Below the pieces are notes generated by a model that worked only from the letters and a program-made list of their open reading frames with translations, had not been told where the DNA came from and did not search any database. 64,000 nucleotides of DNA from Comamonas fluminis (lineage in GTDB: Bacteria; Pseudomonadota; Gammaproteobacteria; Burkholderiales; Burkholderiaceae_C), in contig NZ_CP066783.1 in the NCBI RefSeq assembly GCF_019186805.1, forward strand, positions 3,175,501-3,239,500. Direction: 5' to 3'. Positions 48,964 through 58,773 of the stretch are shown here, piece after piece. Every line of letters begins with the position of its first letter. The stretch's first letter is position 1. A program made the translations under genes and the position numbers.

Positions 48964-50049
48964 TCAGAGGCTTTCGGGGGGATTGTAACGCAGACCCCAT
49001 AAATCCAGCGCTGCAGCCATGTCTTGTGGCAATGGCGCGTAGTGAACCAGCGGCTTTTTGGTCACAGGATGCTCAAAGGCCAGCCTGAACGCATGCAAAG
49101 CCTGTCGCTCCAGCCCGCCTTCCGGATGACCTCCGTACAGCGCATCGGCCACCAGCGGGTGCCCCAGCGAAGCCATGTGCACGCGAATCTGGTGCGTGCG
49201 CCCAGTGTGCAGCGTGCAGCGCACCAAGCTGTGCGTGGCATCCCCATCCAGCAAATCAAAGTCTGTCTGCGCAGCCTTGCCGGGGTGCAGATTCAGGTCC
49301 ACCACCGCCATGCGCAGGCGGTTGCGCGGGTCGCGACCAATGGGCGCGCTGACTTCGCGGTGCTTGCGTGCGCCCCAGTCCTTGTGGGCAATGGCCAGGT
49401 ACTGGCGGCTCACATCTCGCGCGGCAATCATTTTGATGAGCGCATCCATGGTGCTACGGTTGCGCGCCACCACCATCAGGCCGCTGGTGTCTTTATCCAG
49501 ACGGTGAACAATGCCCGCGCGCGGCACCTGGCGCGCTTTTTCGTCGCGCGCCAGCAGGCCGTTGAGCAGCGTGCCCGTCCAGTTACCGGGCGCAGGGTGC
49601 ACCACCAGACCGGCAGGCTTGTTGATGACGAGCAGGTCATCATCTTCATAGACCACCTGCAAATCCATGGCTTCGGGCTGGAAGGCCATGCTCTGCTGGG
49701 TGGGGCGCATTTCCACGCACAGCTTGTCGCCCACCGCCACTTTGGCCGAAGGCTTGGCCAGCACCTTGCCGTTGAGCGTGACCGCGCCATCGGCCAGCAG
49801 TTGCTGCAGATAGCTGCGCGAGAACTCGGATACGCCCAGCGCCAGCACCTTGTCGGCGCGCTGGCCATGGTGTTCAGTGGTGGCGACCAGCTCGCGCCGC
49901 TCGACTTCAGGACCGCCAATCGAGTCTTCAGCCGATTCATCCCAGCTGGATTCAGCGGTGTCTGTCATGTTCTGCGCCTCAGAAGACACAAGCCCCTGCG
50001 GGGCAGGGGCTTGTGTCGCTTGCGAGGCTTTTTTACCTTGCGATGCCAT
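48964..50049 (-). CDS. rluD: 23S rRNA pseudouridine synthase RluD
   Basis: Forms pseudouridines 1911, 1915 and 1917 in 23S rRNA in E. coli. The 361-residue product has an S4 RNA-binding domain (RADKVLALGVSEFSRSYLQQ) and the catalytic motif HRLDKDTSGLMVVARN, plus LVRCTLHTGRTHQIRVHM. About 50 N-terminal residues are disordered. It starts 2 bp after the nlpD-like stop. Confidence 0.95.
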   Translation of the reverse strand: MASQGKKASQATQAPAPQGLVSSEAQNMTDTAESSWDESAEDSIGGPEVERRELVATTEHHGQRADKVLALGVSEFSRSYLQQLLADGAVTLNGKVLAKPSAKVAVGDKLCVEMRPTQQSMAFQPEAMDLQVVYEDDDLLVINKPAGLVVHPAPGNWTGTLLNGLLARDEKARQVPRAGIVHRLDKDTSGLMVVARNRSTMDALIKMIAARDVSRQYLAIAHKDWGARKHREVSAPIGRDPRNRLRMAVVDLNLHPGKAAQTDFDLLDGDATHSLVRCTLHTGRTHQIRVHMASLGHPLVADALYGGHPEGGLERQALHAFRLAFEHPVTKKPLVHYAPLPQDMAAALDLWGLRYNPPESL

Positions 50050-50051
50050 GC

Positions 50052-50882
50052 TTAGCGCGAAGGCAGATAGCGCGATGGATCGACAGGCTTGCCCTGGCGA
50101 CGCACTTCAAAGTGCAGCTTGACGCGGTCCGCATCGGTGCTGCCCATTTCGGCAATCTTCTGGCCCTTCTTGACCGACTGGTCTTCCTTGACCAGCAGCG
50201 ACTGGTTGTGGGCGTAGGCCGTCAGATAGGTGTTGTTGTGCTTGAGGATGATGAGGTTGCCATAGCCACGCAGGCCGGCACCGGCATACACCACACGGCC
50301 GTCGGCCGCTGCAACCACGGGGTCACCCGCCTTGCCGCTGATGTCATAACCCTTGTTGCGGGCTTCATCAAAGCCTGCAATCAGCGAGCCGCTGGCAGGC
50401 CAGATGAAGTTCACATCATCAGCACCCTTTGCCACTGGCGCGGAAGGCGCAGCAGGCGTCGATGTCACAGGCGCTGTCGTTGCAGCCGTGCCACCACCCA
50501 CCACCACAGGCGCTACCGTGCGACCGGAGCCGCCCGACGAGGACGAAGCCATATCACGTCCTGGTGGCACCACGCGCACCACCTGACCGACTTCGATCAC
50601 ATTGGGGTTGTCCAGATTGCTCCAGCGAGCAATGTCTTTCCAGCTCTGACCGTGCTCCAGGCCGACCTTGATCAGCGTGTCACCGGGCTTGATGGTGTAG
50701 TAACCGGGCTTGCCCGCGTTTTCGGCACCGGGCAGCGATTTGACGTCCACAGTGGACGATGAGGAGGCCGACTGTCCGCGATCCTCCACAGGAGCCCTGT
50801 TTGCCTGGGTGGAGCAACCGGCCAGGATGACACCTGCCAGCACAGCCGTTCCCAATGCACCAAGACTTCGCGATACCAACAT
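50052..50882 (-). CDS. nlpD: NlpD-like LysM/M23 lipoprotein
   Basis: A 276-residue outer-membrane lipoprotein: signal and lipobox (LAGVILAGC), a LysM peptidoglycan-binding domain (YYTIKPGDTLIKVGLEHGQS), a Ser/Ala/Thr linker and an M23 domain. The first zinc-binding His of the M23 site is missing (NKGYD where active enzymes have HxxxD), while LHFEVR is retained. Like E. coli NlpD it is probably an inactive activator of a cell-wall amidase in daughter-cell separation. It follows pcm and surE, but no rpoS follows it here. Confidence 0.88.
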   Translation of the reverse strand: MLVSRSLGALGTAVLAGVILAGCSTQANRAPVEDRGQSASSSSTVDVKSLPGAENAGKPGYYTIKPGDTLIKVGLEHGQSWKDIARWSNLDNPNVIEVGQVVRVVPPGRDMASSSSGGSGRTVAPVVVGGGTAATTAPVTSTPAAPSAPVAKGADDVNFIWPASGSLIAGFDEARNKGYDISGKAGDPVVAAADGRVVYAGAGLRGYGNLIILKHNNTYLTAYAHNQSLLVKEDQSVKKGQKIAEMGSTDADRVKLHFEVRRQGKPVDPSRYLPSR

Positions 50883-50895
50883 AAGCTATTCCCTT

Positions 50896-51681
50896 CTAGG
50901 CGATCCCCGATTTTAGAGGGACAAAGTTGACTGCTTCCAAAACTGTCTGTTTTAAACCGTGTGAACTCTTGTCAATCACCAGTAGTGCCTGCTTACCTGC
51001 ACCGACAACTACTGGCGCAACAAGACGCCCACCGACAGCCAGCTGGTCACACCATGCCTGCGGAACGGTTTCTCCGCCCGCGGCCGAAATAATGCCTGCA
51101 TACGGCGCACCACTGGCAAAGCCCACCATGCCGTCCCCCAGAATCAGGTGGACATTGGGCAACCGCATGGGCCGCAGATTGCTGCGCGCCTTTTCATGCA
51201 GGCCGCGCAGGCGCTCTATCGAATACACCTCTTTGGCCACCATGGCCAGCACGGCTGCCTGATAGCCGCAGCCCGTGCCAATTTCCAGCACGCGCCCCAG
51301 CCCCGCCTTGCCCGCATCCGAGTTCAGCAGCAGCTCAATCATGCGCGCCACCACGCTGGGCTTGGAGATGGTCTGGCCCAACCCGATAGGCAGGCTGGTG
51401 TCTTCATAGGCCTGATTGACCAGGGCGCTATCGACAAAACGGTGACGCTCCACCGTGGCCATGGCCTGCAGCACAGCGGCATGGCTGACACCGGCCGCGC
51501 CAATGCGCTGGGCCATGCGGGCACGCACGGTCGAAGAATCCAGCCCCACCCCCACGGGCGAAGCCGCTACATGCAAAGGGTTGATAGGCTTGGGCGCTGC
51601 GGGCGCACGCGCCGCGCTGGAGCCGGTCTGCACAGAGCGTGCGATCCAGCCCGGAACCTGTGGCGAGCGACGTTCGCTCAC
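50896..51681 (-). CDS. pcm: Protein-L-isoaspartate O-methyltransferase
   Basis: Repairs isoaspartyl damage in aged proteins using SAM. The 261-residue product has VLEIGTGCGYQAAVLAMVAKEVYSIE split by the SAM-binding loop (LEIGTGCGYQAAVLA), and ILGDGMVGFASGAPYAGII. About 50 extra N-terminal residues precede the domain. It begins with GTG overlapping the surE stop by 4 bp (GTGA). Confidence 0.94.
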   Translation of the reverse strand: MSERRSPQVPGWIARSVQTGSSAARAPAAPKPINPLHVAASPVGVGLDSSTVRARMAQRIGAAGVSHAAVLQAMATVERHRFVDSALVNQAYEDTSLPIGLGQTISKPSVVARMIELLLNSDAGKAGLGRVLEIGTGCGYQAAVLAMVAKEVYSIERLRGLHEKARSNLRPMRLPNVHLILGDGMVGFASGAPYAGIISAAGGETVPQAWCDQLAVGGRLVAPVVVGAGKQALLVIDKSSHGLKQTVLEAVNFVPLKSGIA

Positions 51682-52463
51682 GATGCTGCCGCCACGGTTG
51701 CGGGCTGGCCAGCCAGCTTGCTGGCAGTCTGCGCCCAGTAGCCCAGATTGTCGTGATCGGTCAGATCGACCTTCAGCGGCGTCATGGCCACATGGCCGTG
51801 GGCCGTGGCGTGGAAATCCGTGCCTTCGGAGTCATCCTTGGCGGCACCTGCACTGCCAATCCAGTACATGGTCTCGCCACGCGGGCTTTGCTGAACAATG
51901 GCCTGCTCTGCCGAATGACGGCGCCCGAGACGGCAGAGCTTGACGCTCTTGAGCGCATCCAGCGGCATATTGGGAATGTTGACGTTCAGCAGCCAGGGCG
52001 CAGTGCCAATCAGCTGCTGGGCTTGCATGTCCTGCACCAGCTGGCGGGCAGTGGCGGCAGCAGCCTCCAGCTCGGCCCAGCCCTTGTCCACCTGGGAAAA
52101 GGCAATCGAAGGAATGCCGAACAGATAGCCTTCCATGGCCGCGCCTACGGTGCCCGAGTAAATCGTGTCGTCGCCCATATTGGCGCCGTTGTTGATGCCC
52201 GAGACCACCAGATCGGGCCGGTAGCCCAGCAAACCGGTCAGCGCGATATGCACGCAGTCGGCCGGGGTGCCGTTCACATAGCGAAAACCGTTGTAGGCCT
52301 TGTGCACATACAGCGGCGCATTCAGCGTCAGCGCGTTCGACTTGGCACTGTTGTTGTGCTCAGGCGCCACCACTTCAACGTCTGCCACGGTGCGCAGCGC
52401 ATCGTGCAAAGCCACGATGCCGGGGGCCTGAAAGCCGTCGTCATTGCAAATAAGAATCTTCAT
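51678..52463 (-). CDS. surE: 5'-nucleotidase SurE
   Basis: A metal-dependent nucleotidase/exopolyphosphatase of stationary-phase survival. The 261-residue product starts MKILICNDDGFQAPGIVALH, whose DD pair binds the metal, and has APEHNNSAKSNALTL and VVSGINNGANMGDDTIYSGT. It heads the surE-pcm-nlpD-rluD run and is divergent from the quinone oxidoreductase. Confidence 0.97.
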   Translation of the reverse strand: MKILICNDDGFQAPGIVALHDALRTVADVEVVAPEHNNSAKSNALTLNAPLYVHKAYNGFRYVNGTPADCVHIALTGLLGYRPDLVVSGINNGANMGDDTIYSGTVGAAMEGYLFGIPSIAFSQVDKGWAELEAAAATARQLVQDMQAQQLIGTAPWLLNVNIPNMPLDALKSVKLCRLGRRHSAEQAIVQQSPRGETMYWIGSAGAAKDDSEGTDFHATAHGHVAMTPLKVDLTDHDNLGYWAQTASKLAGQPATVAAAS

Positions 52464-52578
52464 GGATGAGGCGGATTGTAGGCGTGCCGAAGGTCACGAC
52501 AGAGACACGCGGCATTCGCACCACACTTCTATCATCTGCTGCGCATTTCCCAACCGCTGAAGATCAGGAGACCCTTTT

Positions 52579-53556
52579 ATGCACGCTTGGCTCTGCACCA
52601 CGCCTACCGGTGTTGAAACCCTGAACTGGACCGAACTTCCCACCCCGCAGCCCGGCCCCGGCCAGGTGTTGCTGGAAGTGAAGGCGGCCAGCCTGAACTT
52701 TCCTGATCTGCTCATCGTGCAGAACAAATACCAGATCAAGCCGCCCCTGCCCTTTGTGCCCGGCTCCGAGTACGCGGGCGTGGTGCAGGCGGTGGGTGAA
52801 GGCGTCAAGCATCTCAAGGTTGGCCAGCACGTGGCCTGCCTGTCTGGCACCGGCGGCTTTGCTACGCATACGCTAGCGCCTGCCGCTTTATGCATGCCGC
52901 TTCCTGCGGCTTTTCCCTTTGTGGATGCCGCCGCATTCATCATGACCTATGCCACCAGCCACCACGCGCTGATTGATCGCGGCCAGCTCAAGGCGGGCGA
53001 GACCGTGCTGGTGCTGGGCGCAGCAGGCGGCGTGGGCACGGCAGCCATTCAGATTGCCAAGGCCGCTGGCGCACGCGTGATTGCCGCTGCATCCACCGAC
53101 GAAAAATGCGCGCTGTGCAAGGAGCAAGGGGCTGATGCCACCATCAACTACAGCCAGGGCGATCTGCGTGAAGCCATCAAGGCCGCAACGGATGGCAAAG
53201 GCCCGGACGTGATCTACGACCCCGTGGGCGGCGACTTTGCCGAACCCGCGTTCCGCTCCATCGCCTGGCGCGGCCGCTATCTGATCATCGGCTTTGCCTC
53301 TGGCCCCATTCCTGCGCTGCCGCTGAACCTGCCGCTGCTCAAGGGCGCATCGCTGGTCGGCGTGTTCTGGGGTGACTTCGCCAAGCGCGAGCCACAGAAC
53401 AATGCCGCCATGATGCAGGAGCTGGCCCAGTGGTATGGCCAGGGCAAGATCAAGCCCGTGATTGACCGCACCATGCCCATGAGCGAGCTGTTTGCCGCCT
53501 ACGAACGCATGGGCTCACGCCAAGTGCAGGGCAAGCTGGTGATGGTCAACGACTGA
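52579..53556 (+). CDS. NADPH:quinone oxidoreductase family protein
   Basis: A 325-residue zinc-independent medium-chain dehydrogenase. It has an N-terminal GroES-like fold (LNFPDLLIVQNKYQIKPPLP, VPGSEYAGVVQAVGEGV) and the nucleotide-binding motif VLVLGAAGGVGTAAIQIAKA, with YDPVGGDFAEPAFRSIAW. It probably reduces quinones or enones; the substrate is unknown. AGGAG lies 10 bp upstream of the ATG. Confidence 0.9.
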   Translation: MHAWLCTTPTGVETLNWTELPTPQPGPGQVLLEVKAASLNFPDLLIVQNKYQIKPPLPFVPGSEYAGVVQAVGEGVKHLKVGQHVACLSGTGGFATHTLAPAALCMPLPAAFPFVDAAAFIMTYATSHHALIDRGQLKAGETVLVLGAAGGVGTAAIQIAKAAGARVIAAASTDEKCALCKEQGADATINYSQGDLREAIKAATDGKGPDVIYDPVGGDFAEPAFRSIAWRGRYLIIGFASGPIPALPLNLPLLKGASLVGVFWGDFAKREPQNNAAMMQELAQWYGQGKIKPVIDRTMPMSELFAAYERMGSRQVQGKLVMVND

Positions 53557-53673
53557 GACCCATCAGGCGGCGTTAAAGCGAACGTACAGGCATGGCGATG
53601 CTGAATAGTCAATGGTCCATTGCTCAGGGCCATACTGAGCTCTGGCCTTCAGCATCACAACCACAGCATCGCC

Positions 53674-55281
53674 ATGTTTGCAGACCTCTCCACTCCTGCG
53701 CCAGAACGCCGCCGCTTTCTGATCGCCTCCAGCCTGGCGACAGCGCTGGGCGCCCTGCCCGTCTGGGCCCGGGCCGATGAAACGCTGGCTCACAACCCTT
53801 TCACGCTGGGTGTGGCCAGCGGCGACCCGCAGCCCGACAACATTCTGATCTGGACCCGGCTGACCGCGCCGCTGGACTATCTGGGCGGCGATGCCCCGCC
53901 AGACTTGCCGCCGCGGCCTGTGCGCTGGGAAGTGGCCCATGACGCGCAATTTCGGCGCATCGTGGCCCAGGGTGAAAGCGTGGCACGCGCCGAATCCGGC
54001 CACGCGCTGCACATACAGGTCAACGGTCTGGCCCCGGACCGCTGGTATTTCTACCGTTTCAGCCATGGCAATGCCCAGAGTGCCACGGGCCGCTGCCGCA
54101 CGGCCCCGGCTGCAGAGGCAAGGCCGCAAAAGCTGCGCATGGCCGTGGCTTCCTGCCAGCGCTGGGAACATGGCTTCTACACCGCCTGGGCCGATGCAGC
54201 GCAGGCCGCGCCCGATCTGGTGCTGTTTCTGGGCGACTACATCTATGAATACGCCCAGCCCGCCAAACCCGAGGGACTGGCCCGGCCCCAGCCACTGCGC
54301 ACCGCCCAGACCCTGCAGGACTACCGCGACCGCTATGCGCTGCACAAAAGCGATGCCCATCTGCAAGCCGCCCATGCAGCCTGCAACTGGTCCGTCATCT
54401 GGGACGACCATGAAGTAGAAAACGACTATGCAGGCCAGTATGGGCGTGGGGATAGCGCTCACTTTTTGGTAAAGCGCACCGCCGCCTGGCAAGCCTTCTA
54501 CGAAAACATGCCGCTGCGCGCCAGCGCTTTGCAGCGCGGCTTTCAGGGTCTAGGCCTGTATCGCAGCCTGCAATGGGGCAATCTGGCGCGGCTGCACTTG
54601 CTCGACGGCCGCCAGTACCGTGATCTACAGGCCTGCCGTCCCGAAGGCAAGGCCAGCACCGGTACGGTGGACCCGCAGCAGTGCGCCGCTTTGCACGACC
54701 CGGCCCGCAGCTTTCTGGGCTGGGAACAAGAGCGCTGGCTGGGCCAGCAACTGCAGGCAGACGCTGCCAGCGCCAGCAATGCCCCGCGCTGGAGCCAGCT
54801 GGTGCAGACCACGCTGTTCGCCGCCCGCAAACACCCCAACGGCAAGCAATCCACCGACAGCTGGGACGGCTACCCCGAAGCCCGCCAGCGGCTGGTGCGC
54901 CAGATCAGCGAAACCCGCCCGCGCAACGCCGTGCTACTGGGCGGCGATATTCACCAGAACTATGTCTGCAGCATTCCGGCGCTGAGCGACGAGGCTCCCG
55001 GCCAAGACAACCCGGTCGTTGCCAGCGAGTTCTGCGGCACCTCCATCAGCTCGCACAGCGGCACCACTCAGGCCAAGGCAGATGCCATCGCCCGCAACAG
55101 CCCGCAGGTGGTCTATGCCCGCAGCGAGGAACGCGGCTACAGCCTGGTGGAGATCACACCGCAGCGCATGACCACAGAGCTGCGCGCCGTGCAGGACCCG
55201 CTCAAGGCCGACAGCAGCCTCTACACCCTGGCGCGCTTTGTGGTTGAAGACCGCAAGCCGGGGCCCGTCCAGATCGGCTGA
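53674..55281 (+). CDS. PhoD-type alkaline phosphatase/phosphodiesterase
   Basis: A 535-residue exported enzyme. The N-terminus has a Tat-like signal (PERRRFLIASSLATALGALP). The PhoD catalytic features follow: LGDYIYEYAQPA, WSVIWDDHEVENDYAG and LLGGDIHQNYVCSI, which bind iron and calcium in characterised PhoD. It cleaves phosphate mono- or diesters outside the cytoplasm. The ATG at 53674 gives the proper Tat signal; an upstream TTG at 53620 is possible. No PhoB box was recognised. Confidence 0.9.
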   Translation: MFADLSTPAPERRRFLIASSLATALGALPVWARADETLAHNPFTLGVASGDPQPDNILIWTRLTAPLDYLGGDAPPDLPPRPVRWEVAHDAQFRRIVAQGESVARAESGHALHIQVNGLAPDRWYFYRFSHGNAQSATGRCRTAPAAEARPQKLRMAVASCQRWEHGFYTAWADAAQAAPDLVLFLGDYIYEYAQPAKPEGLARPQPLRTAQTLQDYRDRYALHKSDAHLQAAHAACNWSVIWDDHEVENDYAGQYGRGDSAHFLVKRTAAWQAFYENMPLRASALQRGFQGLGLYRSLQWGNLARLHLLDGRQYRDLQACRPEGKASTGTVDPQQCAALHDPARSFLGWEQERWLGQQLQADAASASNAPRWSQLVQTTLFAARKHPNGKQSTDSWDGYPEARQRLVRQISETRPRNAVLLGGDIHQNYVCSIPALSDEAPGQDNPVVASEFCGTSISSHSGTTQAKADAIARNSPQVVYARSEERGYSLVEITPQRMTTELRAVQDPLKADSSLYTLARFVVEDRKPGPVQIG

Positions 55282-55347
55282 GGCGAGAGGTCAGAAGCCG
55301 GAGGCAGGAGTCCGGAGGCAGGAAGCGGTCGGGCATACTTCCTCACC

Positions 55348-57006
55348 ATGCAGTCATGCCCTTGTCTTTGCCCTCCACAGAATCTGCTGCGCCGCCCTCT
55401 GCTGGTCGTCACCCTGGCCGCAAGCACCTTGCTCACTGCCTGCAGCCTGCCGCCCATGCCTCAGCGCTCGCCCTCAGAGGCGCTGAGCACCGAGGCCGCC
55501 AGCGCCACCCTGCTGGGTCAGGCTCTGGCCCCGCTGCAGCAGGAAAACCCCAAACTCAGCGGCATCTACCCCCTGACGGATGCCTACGCTGCCTATGCCG
55601 CCCGGGCACTGCTGGCCCGTGCGGCCCAGCGCACGCTGGATGTGCAGTACTACATCTGGCGCAATGACACGACCGGGCACCTGCTGCTCAACGAGCTGCT
55701 GCAGGCCGCAGACCGCGGCGTGCGCGTGCGCCTGCTGCTGGACGACGGCGGCACATCCGGCATGGATGCCGTGCTGGCCGCGCTGGACCAGCACCCGCAC
55801 ATTGAAGTGCGCCTGTTCAACCCCTTTGCCGTGCGCACCCCCAAGGCGCTGGGTTATGTCACGGAATTCAGCCGCACCCAGCGGCGCATGCACAACAAAG
55901 GCTTCACGGCGGACAACCGGGCCTCCATCGTGGGGGGGCGCAATATCGGTGACGAGTACTTTGCCGCCACCGATGGCGTGCTGTTTGCCGACCTGGATGT
56001 GGTTGCCGTGGGCACCGTGGTTCCCGATATCGGCCATGATTTCGACCGTTACTGGAACAGCCCCTCGGCCTACCCCGCCTCCAGCCTGCTGCCGCCCATG
56101 CCCGAGCAGGCGGTCAACAAAATCTACAGCAGCCTGCAGACCGATGCGCAGCGCCCGGAATCTCAGGCCTATATCCAGGCCGTGCAGCAAAGCCGCTTCA
56201 GCCAGGAATTGCTCTCAGGCCAGTTGCCGCTGCAATGGGCCGCAACCACACTGGTCAGCGACGACCCCGCCAAGGTGCTGAGCCAGGCCGAGCAGCAGGC
56301 TTTGATGCTGGCCCAGCTGCATCCGGTGATTGGCGAGCCCGCCAAATCGCTGGACCTGGTTTCGCCCTACTTTGTTCCCACGCAAGCGGGGGTGGATGCC
56401 TTCGCCCACATGCGCAAGCAAGGGGTGCGCGTGCGCATTCTGACCAATAGCCTCGAAGCGACTGACGTTGCCGCCGTCCACGCAGGCTATGAAAGCTATC
56501 GCAAGCCTTTGCTGGAGCTGGGTGTGGAGCTGTATGAAATGCGCCGCCAGATCAATCTGCGCCCGCATGCGCCAGCGCCCGTTGCCTCGCCAGCCAGCAG
56601 TGCCCAGGGTGCACCCCCATCCCCCGCCGCCTTCAGCGGCAGCAAGGGCGGTCTTACCGGCAGCTCTGGCGCCAGCCTGCACGCCAAGACCTTTGCGGTG
56701 GACGGACAGCGCCTGTTTGTCGGCTCGTTCAACTTCGATCCGCGCTCGGCCCTGCTCAATACCGAGCAAGGTCTGGTCATCAAGCACCCGGGCATGGCTT
56801 CCGAGGTCACGAAGTCTCTGAACCAGTACCTGCCCATGCTGGCCTATCAGGTGCAGCTCGACGACAAGGGCAAGCTGCGCTGGTCTGCCGAGATCCCGGA
56901 GCAGCCCGGCCAGACCCAAACCTTCAGCCAGGACCCCGGCACCAGTTGGTTCAAGCGCGCCATGGTGCGGGTGCTGAGCTGGCTGCCCATCGAAGGACTT
57001 TTGTAA
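55348..57006 (+). CDS. Phospholipase D family lipoprotein (ClsC-like)
   Basis: A 552-residue protein with a lipoprotein-type signal (LVVTLAASTLLTACSLPP) and two HKD motifs: HNKGFTADNRASIVGGRNIG and LHAKTFAVDGQRLFVGSFNF. The order and spacing resemble cardiolipin synthase C, which makes cardiolipin from two phospholipids. A Ser/Gly/Pro-rich insert precedes the second HKD. It follows the PhoD gene by 66 bp containing short direct repeats (CCGGAGGCAGGA twice). Confidence 0.87.
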   Translation: MQSCPCLCPPQNLLRRPLLVVTLAASTLLTACSLPPMPQRSPSEALSTEAASATLLGQALAPLQQENPKLSGIYPLTDAYAAYAARALLARAAQRTLDVQYYIWRNDTTGHLLLNELLQAADRGVRVRLLLDDGGTSGMDAVLAALDQHPHIEVRLFNPFAVRTPKALGYVTEFSRTQRRMHNKGFTADNRASIVGGRNIGDEYFAATDGVLFADLDVVAVGTVVPDIGHDFDRYWNSPSAYPASSLLPPMPEQAVNKIYSSLQTDAQRPESQAYIQAVQQSRFSQELLSGQLPLQWAATTLVSDDPAKVLSQAEQQALMLAQLHPVIGEPAKSLDLVSPYFVPTQAGVDAFAHMRKQGVRVRILTNSLEATDVAAVHAGYESYRKPLLELGVELYEMRRQINLRPHAPAPVASPASSAQGAPPSPAAFSGSKGGLTGSSGASLHAKTFAVDGQRLFVGSFNFDPRSALLNTEQGLVIKHPGMASEVTKSLNQYLPMLAYQVQLDDKGKLRWSAEIPEQPGQTQTFSQDPGTSWFKRAMVRVLSWLPIEGLL

Positions 57007-57008
57007 GC

Positions 57009-58379
57009 TCAGTCCAGACGAATCGAAGGGCGCAGGCGCGAATTCATCAGGTCAATCAGCCACAGCAAACCGCCGCGCCAGAAGCCGTACAGCCGCGCCT
57101 GGTGCGACCGGTACAGCATGATGTGACTGAGCATGGCCAGGCGCCCGCGAATCACGCCGCCGTTGAACAGGCCAAACTTGCCCAGCGAGCCATAGGCGTC
57201 ATAGTGGGCCAGCGAAACCAGCGCGCCAAAGTCTCGGTAGGCAAAGCCCACAGGCTTGGCGCCGGGCCGCTCCAGCACATGGGGCAGGGTCTCGATCAGA
57301 TAGCGGGCCTGCTGGTGCGCCACCTGTGCGGTGGGCGGCAGCGGCTCTTCCTTGCCCGGCAGGGTGTAGCTGGCGCAGTCGCCCAGAGCGTAAATGTCGG
57401 GGTCGCTGGTTTGCAGCGCATCGTTGACCAGCAGCTGGTTGTTGCGCGTGGTCTGCAAACCCAGCTGGGTCAGAAACTCTGGCGCTTTCACGCCCGCCGC
57501 CCATACCCGCAGGCTGGCAGGAATCAACTCACCATTGGCCAGCTCAAAACCCTGCTCCGTTGCCCGGCTGACACGCCCGCCCACAATGACAGACACCCCC
57601 AGCGCCTGCAGGCGCACGCGGGTGGCTTCGGCAATTTCTTCCGGAAAGCTGGGCAGCAGGCGGGCACCGGCCTCTATCAGCACGATACGGAACTTGGCGG
57701 CCTCGCCCAATGCACCGTAAGCAGTAGCACTTTCCGCAAGCTGCACAAGCTCTGCAGCCAGTTCCACGCCCGTAGCGCCACCACCCACAATGGCCACCTG
57801 CAGCGGCTCGCCGCTGGCCATGCAGCGCACCATGCGCAGGCGAATTTCCTGGTTGAAGGCGTCGGCCTTGCGACGGGAGTCAATCATGAAGCAATGCTCG
57901 TTGACGCCCTGGGTTCCAAAGTCGTTGGCCCCGCTACCCACGGCGATGACCAGCTTGTCATAAGGCAGGCGGCGGCCCGCAACCAGCTCACGGCCATCAG
58001 GGGCATGAATGGGTGCCAGCAAAATCTCGCGGGCCTCGCGGTCCAGGCCGCACATCTCTCCGGGCTGGTAGGCAAACTGCGCATCGCTGGCCTGCGCCAG
58101 ATACGTGGTCTGCTGCTGAGCCAGGTCACGCGTGCCCGCCGCAATGGTGTGCAGCATGGGCTTCCAGACATGGGCCGAGTCGCTGTCCACCAGCATCACG
58201 CTTTCTATGCAATCGCTGCCCAGCTTGCCCAGCGCCGTGGCCACCTCCAGCCCGGCCACTCCACCGCCCACCACCACAACGCGCGCCGCATGAGAGGACG
58301 CATGGGATGCATGGGGTTTAGGCGCTGCAGGAGTTACCTGAACATCACTGGAATGGGGGTGATCGACGATGTTTTCCAT
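57009..58379 (-). CDS. NDH-2-like NAD(P)H dehydrogenase (FAD)
   Basis: A 456-residue flavoprotein related to type II NADH dehydrogenases. The FAD-binding motif VVVVGGGVAGLEVATALG is near residue 35, a second dinucleotide motif VAIVGGGATGVELAAELVQL near residue 185, and YALGDCASYTLPGKEEPLPP near residue 340. The C-terminus has a hydrophobic/basic anchor region. It feeds electrons to quinone. ATG 58379 is preferred over an upstream TTG at 58466. It is convergent with the PLD gene, 2 bp apart. Confidence 0.87.
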   Translation of the reverse strand: MENIVDHPHSSDVQVTPAAPKPHASHASSHAARVVVVGGGVAGLEVATALGKLGSDCIESVMLVDSDSAHVWKPMLHTIAAGTRDLAQQQTTYLAQASDAQFAYQPGEMCGLDREAREILLAPIHAPDGRELVAGRRLPYDKLVIAVGSGANDFGTQGVNEHCFMIDSRRKADAFNQEIRLRMVRCMASGEPLQVAIVGGGATGVELAAELVQLAESATAYGALGEAAKFRIVLIEAGARLLPSFPEEIAEATRVRLQALGVSVIVGGRVSRATEQGFELANGELIPASLRVWAAGVKAPEFLTQLGLQTTRNNQLLVNDALQTSDPDIYALGDCASYTLPGKEEPLPPTAQVAHQQARYLIETLPHVLERPGAKPVGFAYRDFGALVSLAHYDAYGSLGKFGLFNGGVIRGRLAMLSHIMLYRSHQARLYGFWRGGLLWLIDLMNSRLRPSIRLD

Positions 58380-58773
58380 GAATCGCTGCCTGCTTGGTTG
58401 CCTGAAGGTTTGCACGCTGTGCCCCGGACTCGAAACAGCCGGGGCTATTTCCAATTTTTCTTTCAATTTGATAGCAGGAAACGCAAAAGGGGCATAGGAA
58501 ATTCAGATGAAATATATCTTTTATAAGACTTGAAGATCTCTGCGCTCTTGCCCCAGCCATCAGTCTTGCAGAGAACAATGCATAAACCGCATCAAGCCCT
58601 TGATAAACATAGGATTCCAGCTATCAAAATTATTCTTAACTTGGCAGTTTTCTGACAAATTTCTTGCACCCGAGGATGCAAGACCTGTCATCCCCTGAAA
58701 AATCCGTGCGCGCATTGGTGCAATTGCCAGTTGTCAATATATGAAACGTATATCACCAGTATGATCGCGCCCC
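58380..58773. other. Intergenic region without a recognised gene
   Basis: About 390 bp of AT-richer sequence between two divergent genes. The end near 58774 holds AT-rich alternating blocks (ATATATGAAACGTATATCA, 58738-58756) that may be the promoter or operator of the ParD-like gene. I found no ORF, RNA or terminator I could defend. Confidence 0.5.

Noticed and set aside
53563..54492. A 309-codon minus-strand frame opposite the PhoD gene
   Set aside because: Shadow of the PhoD-type phosphatase, which has signal peptide and catalytic motifs in the plus frame.
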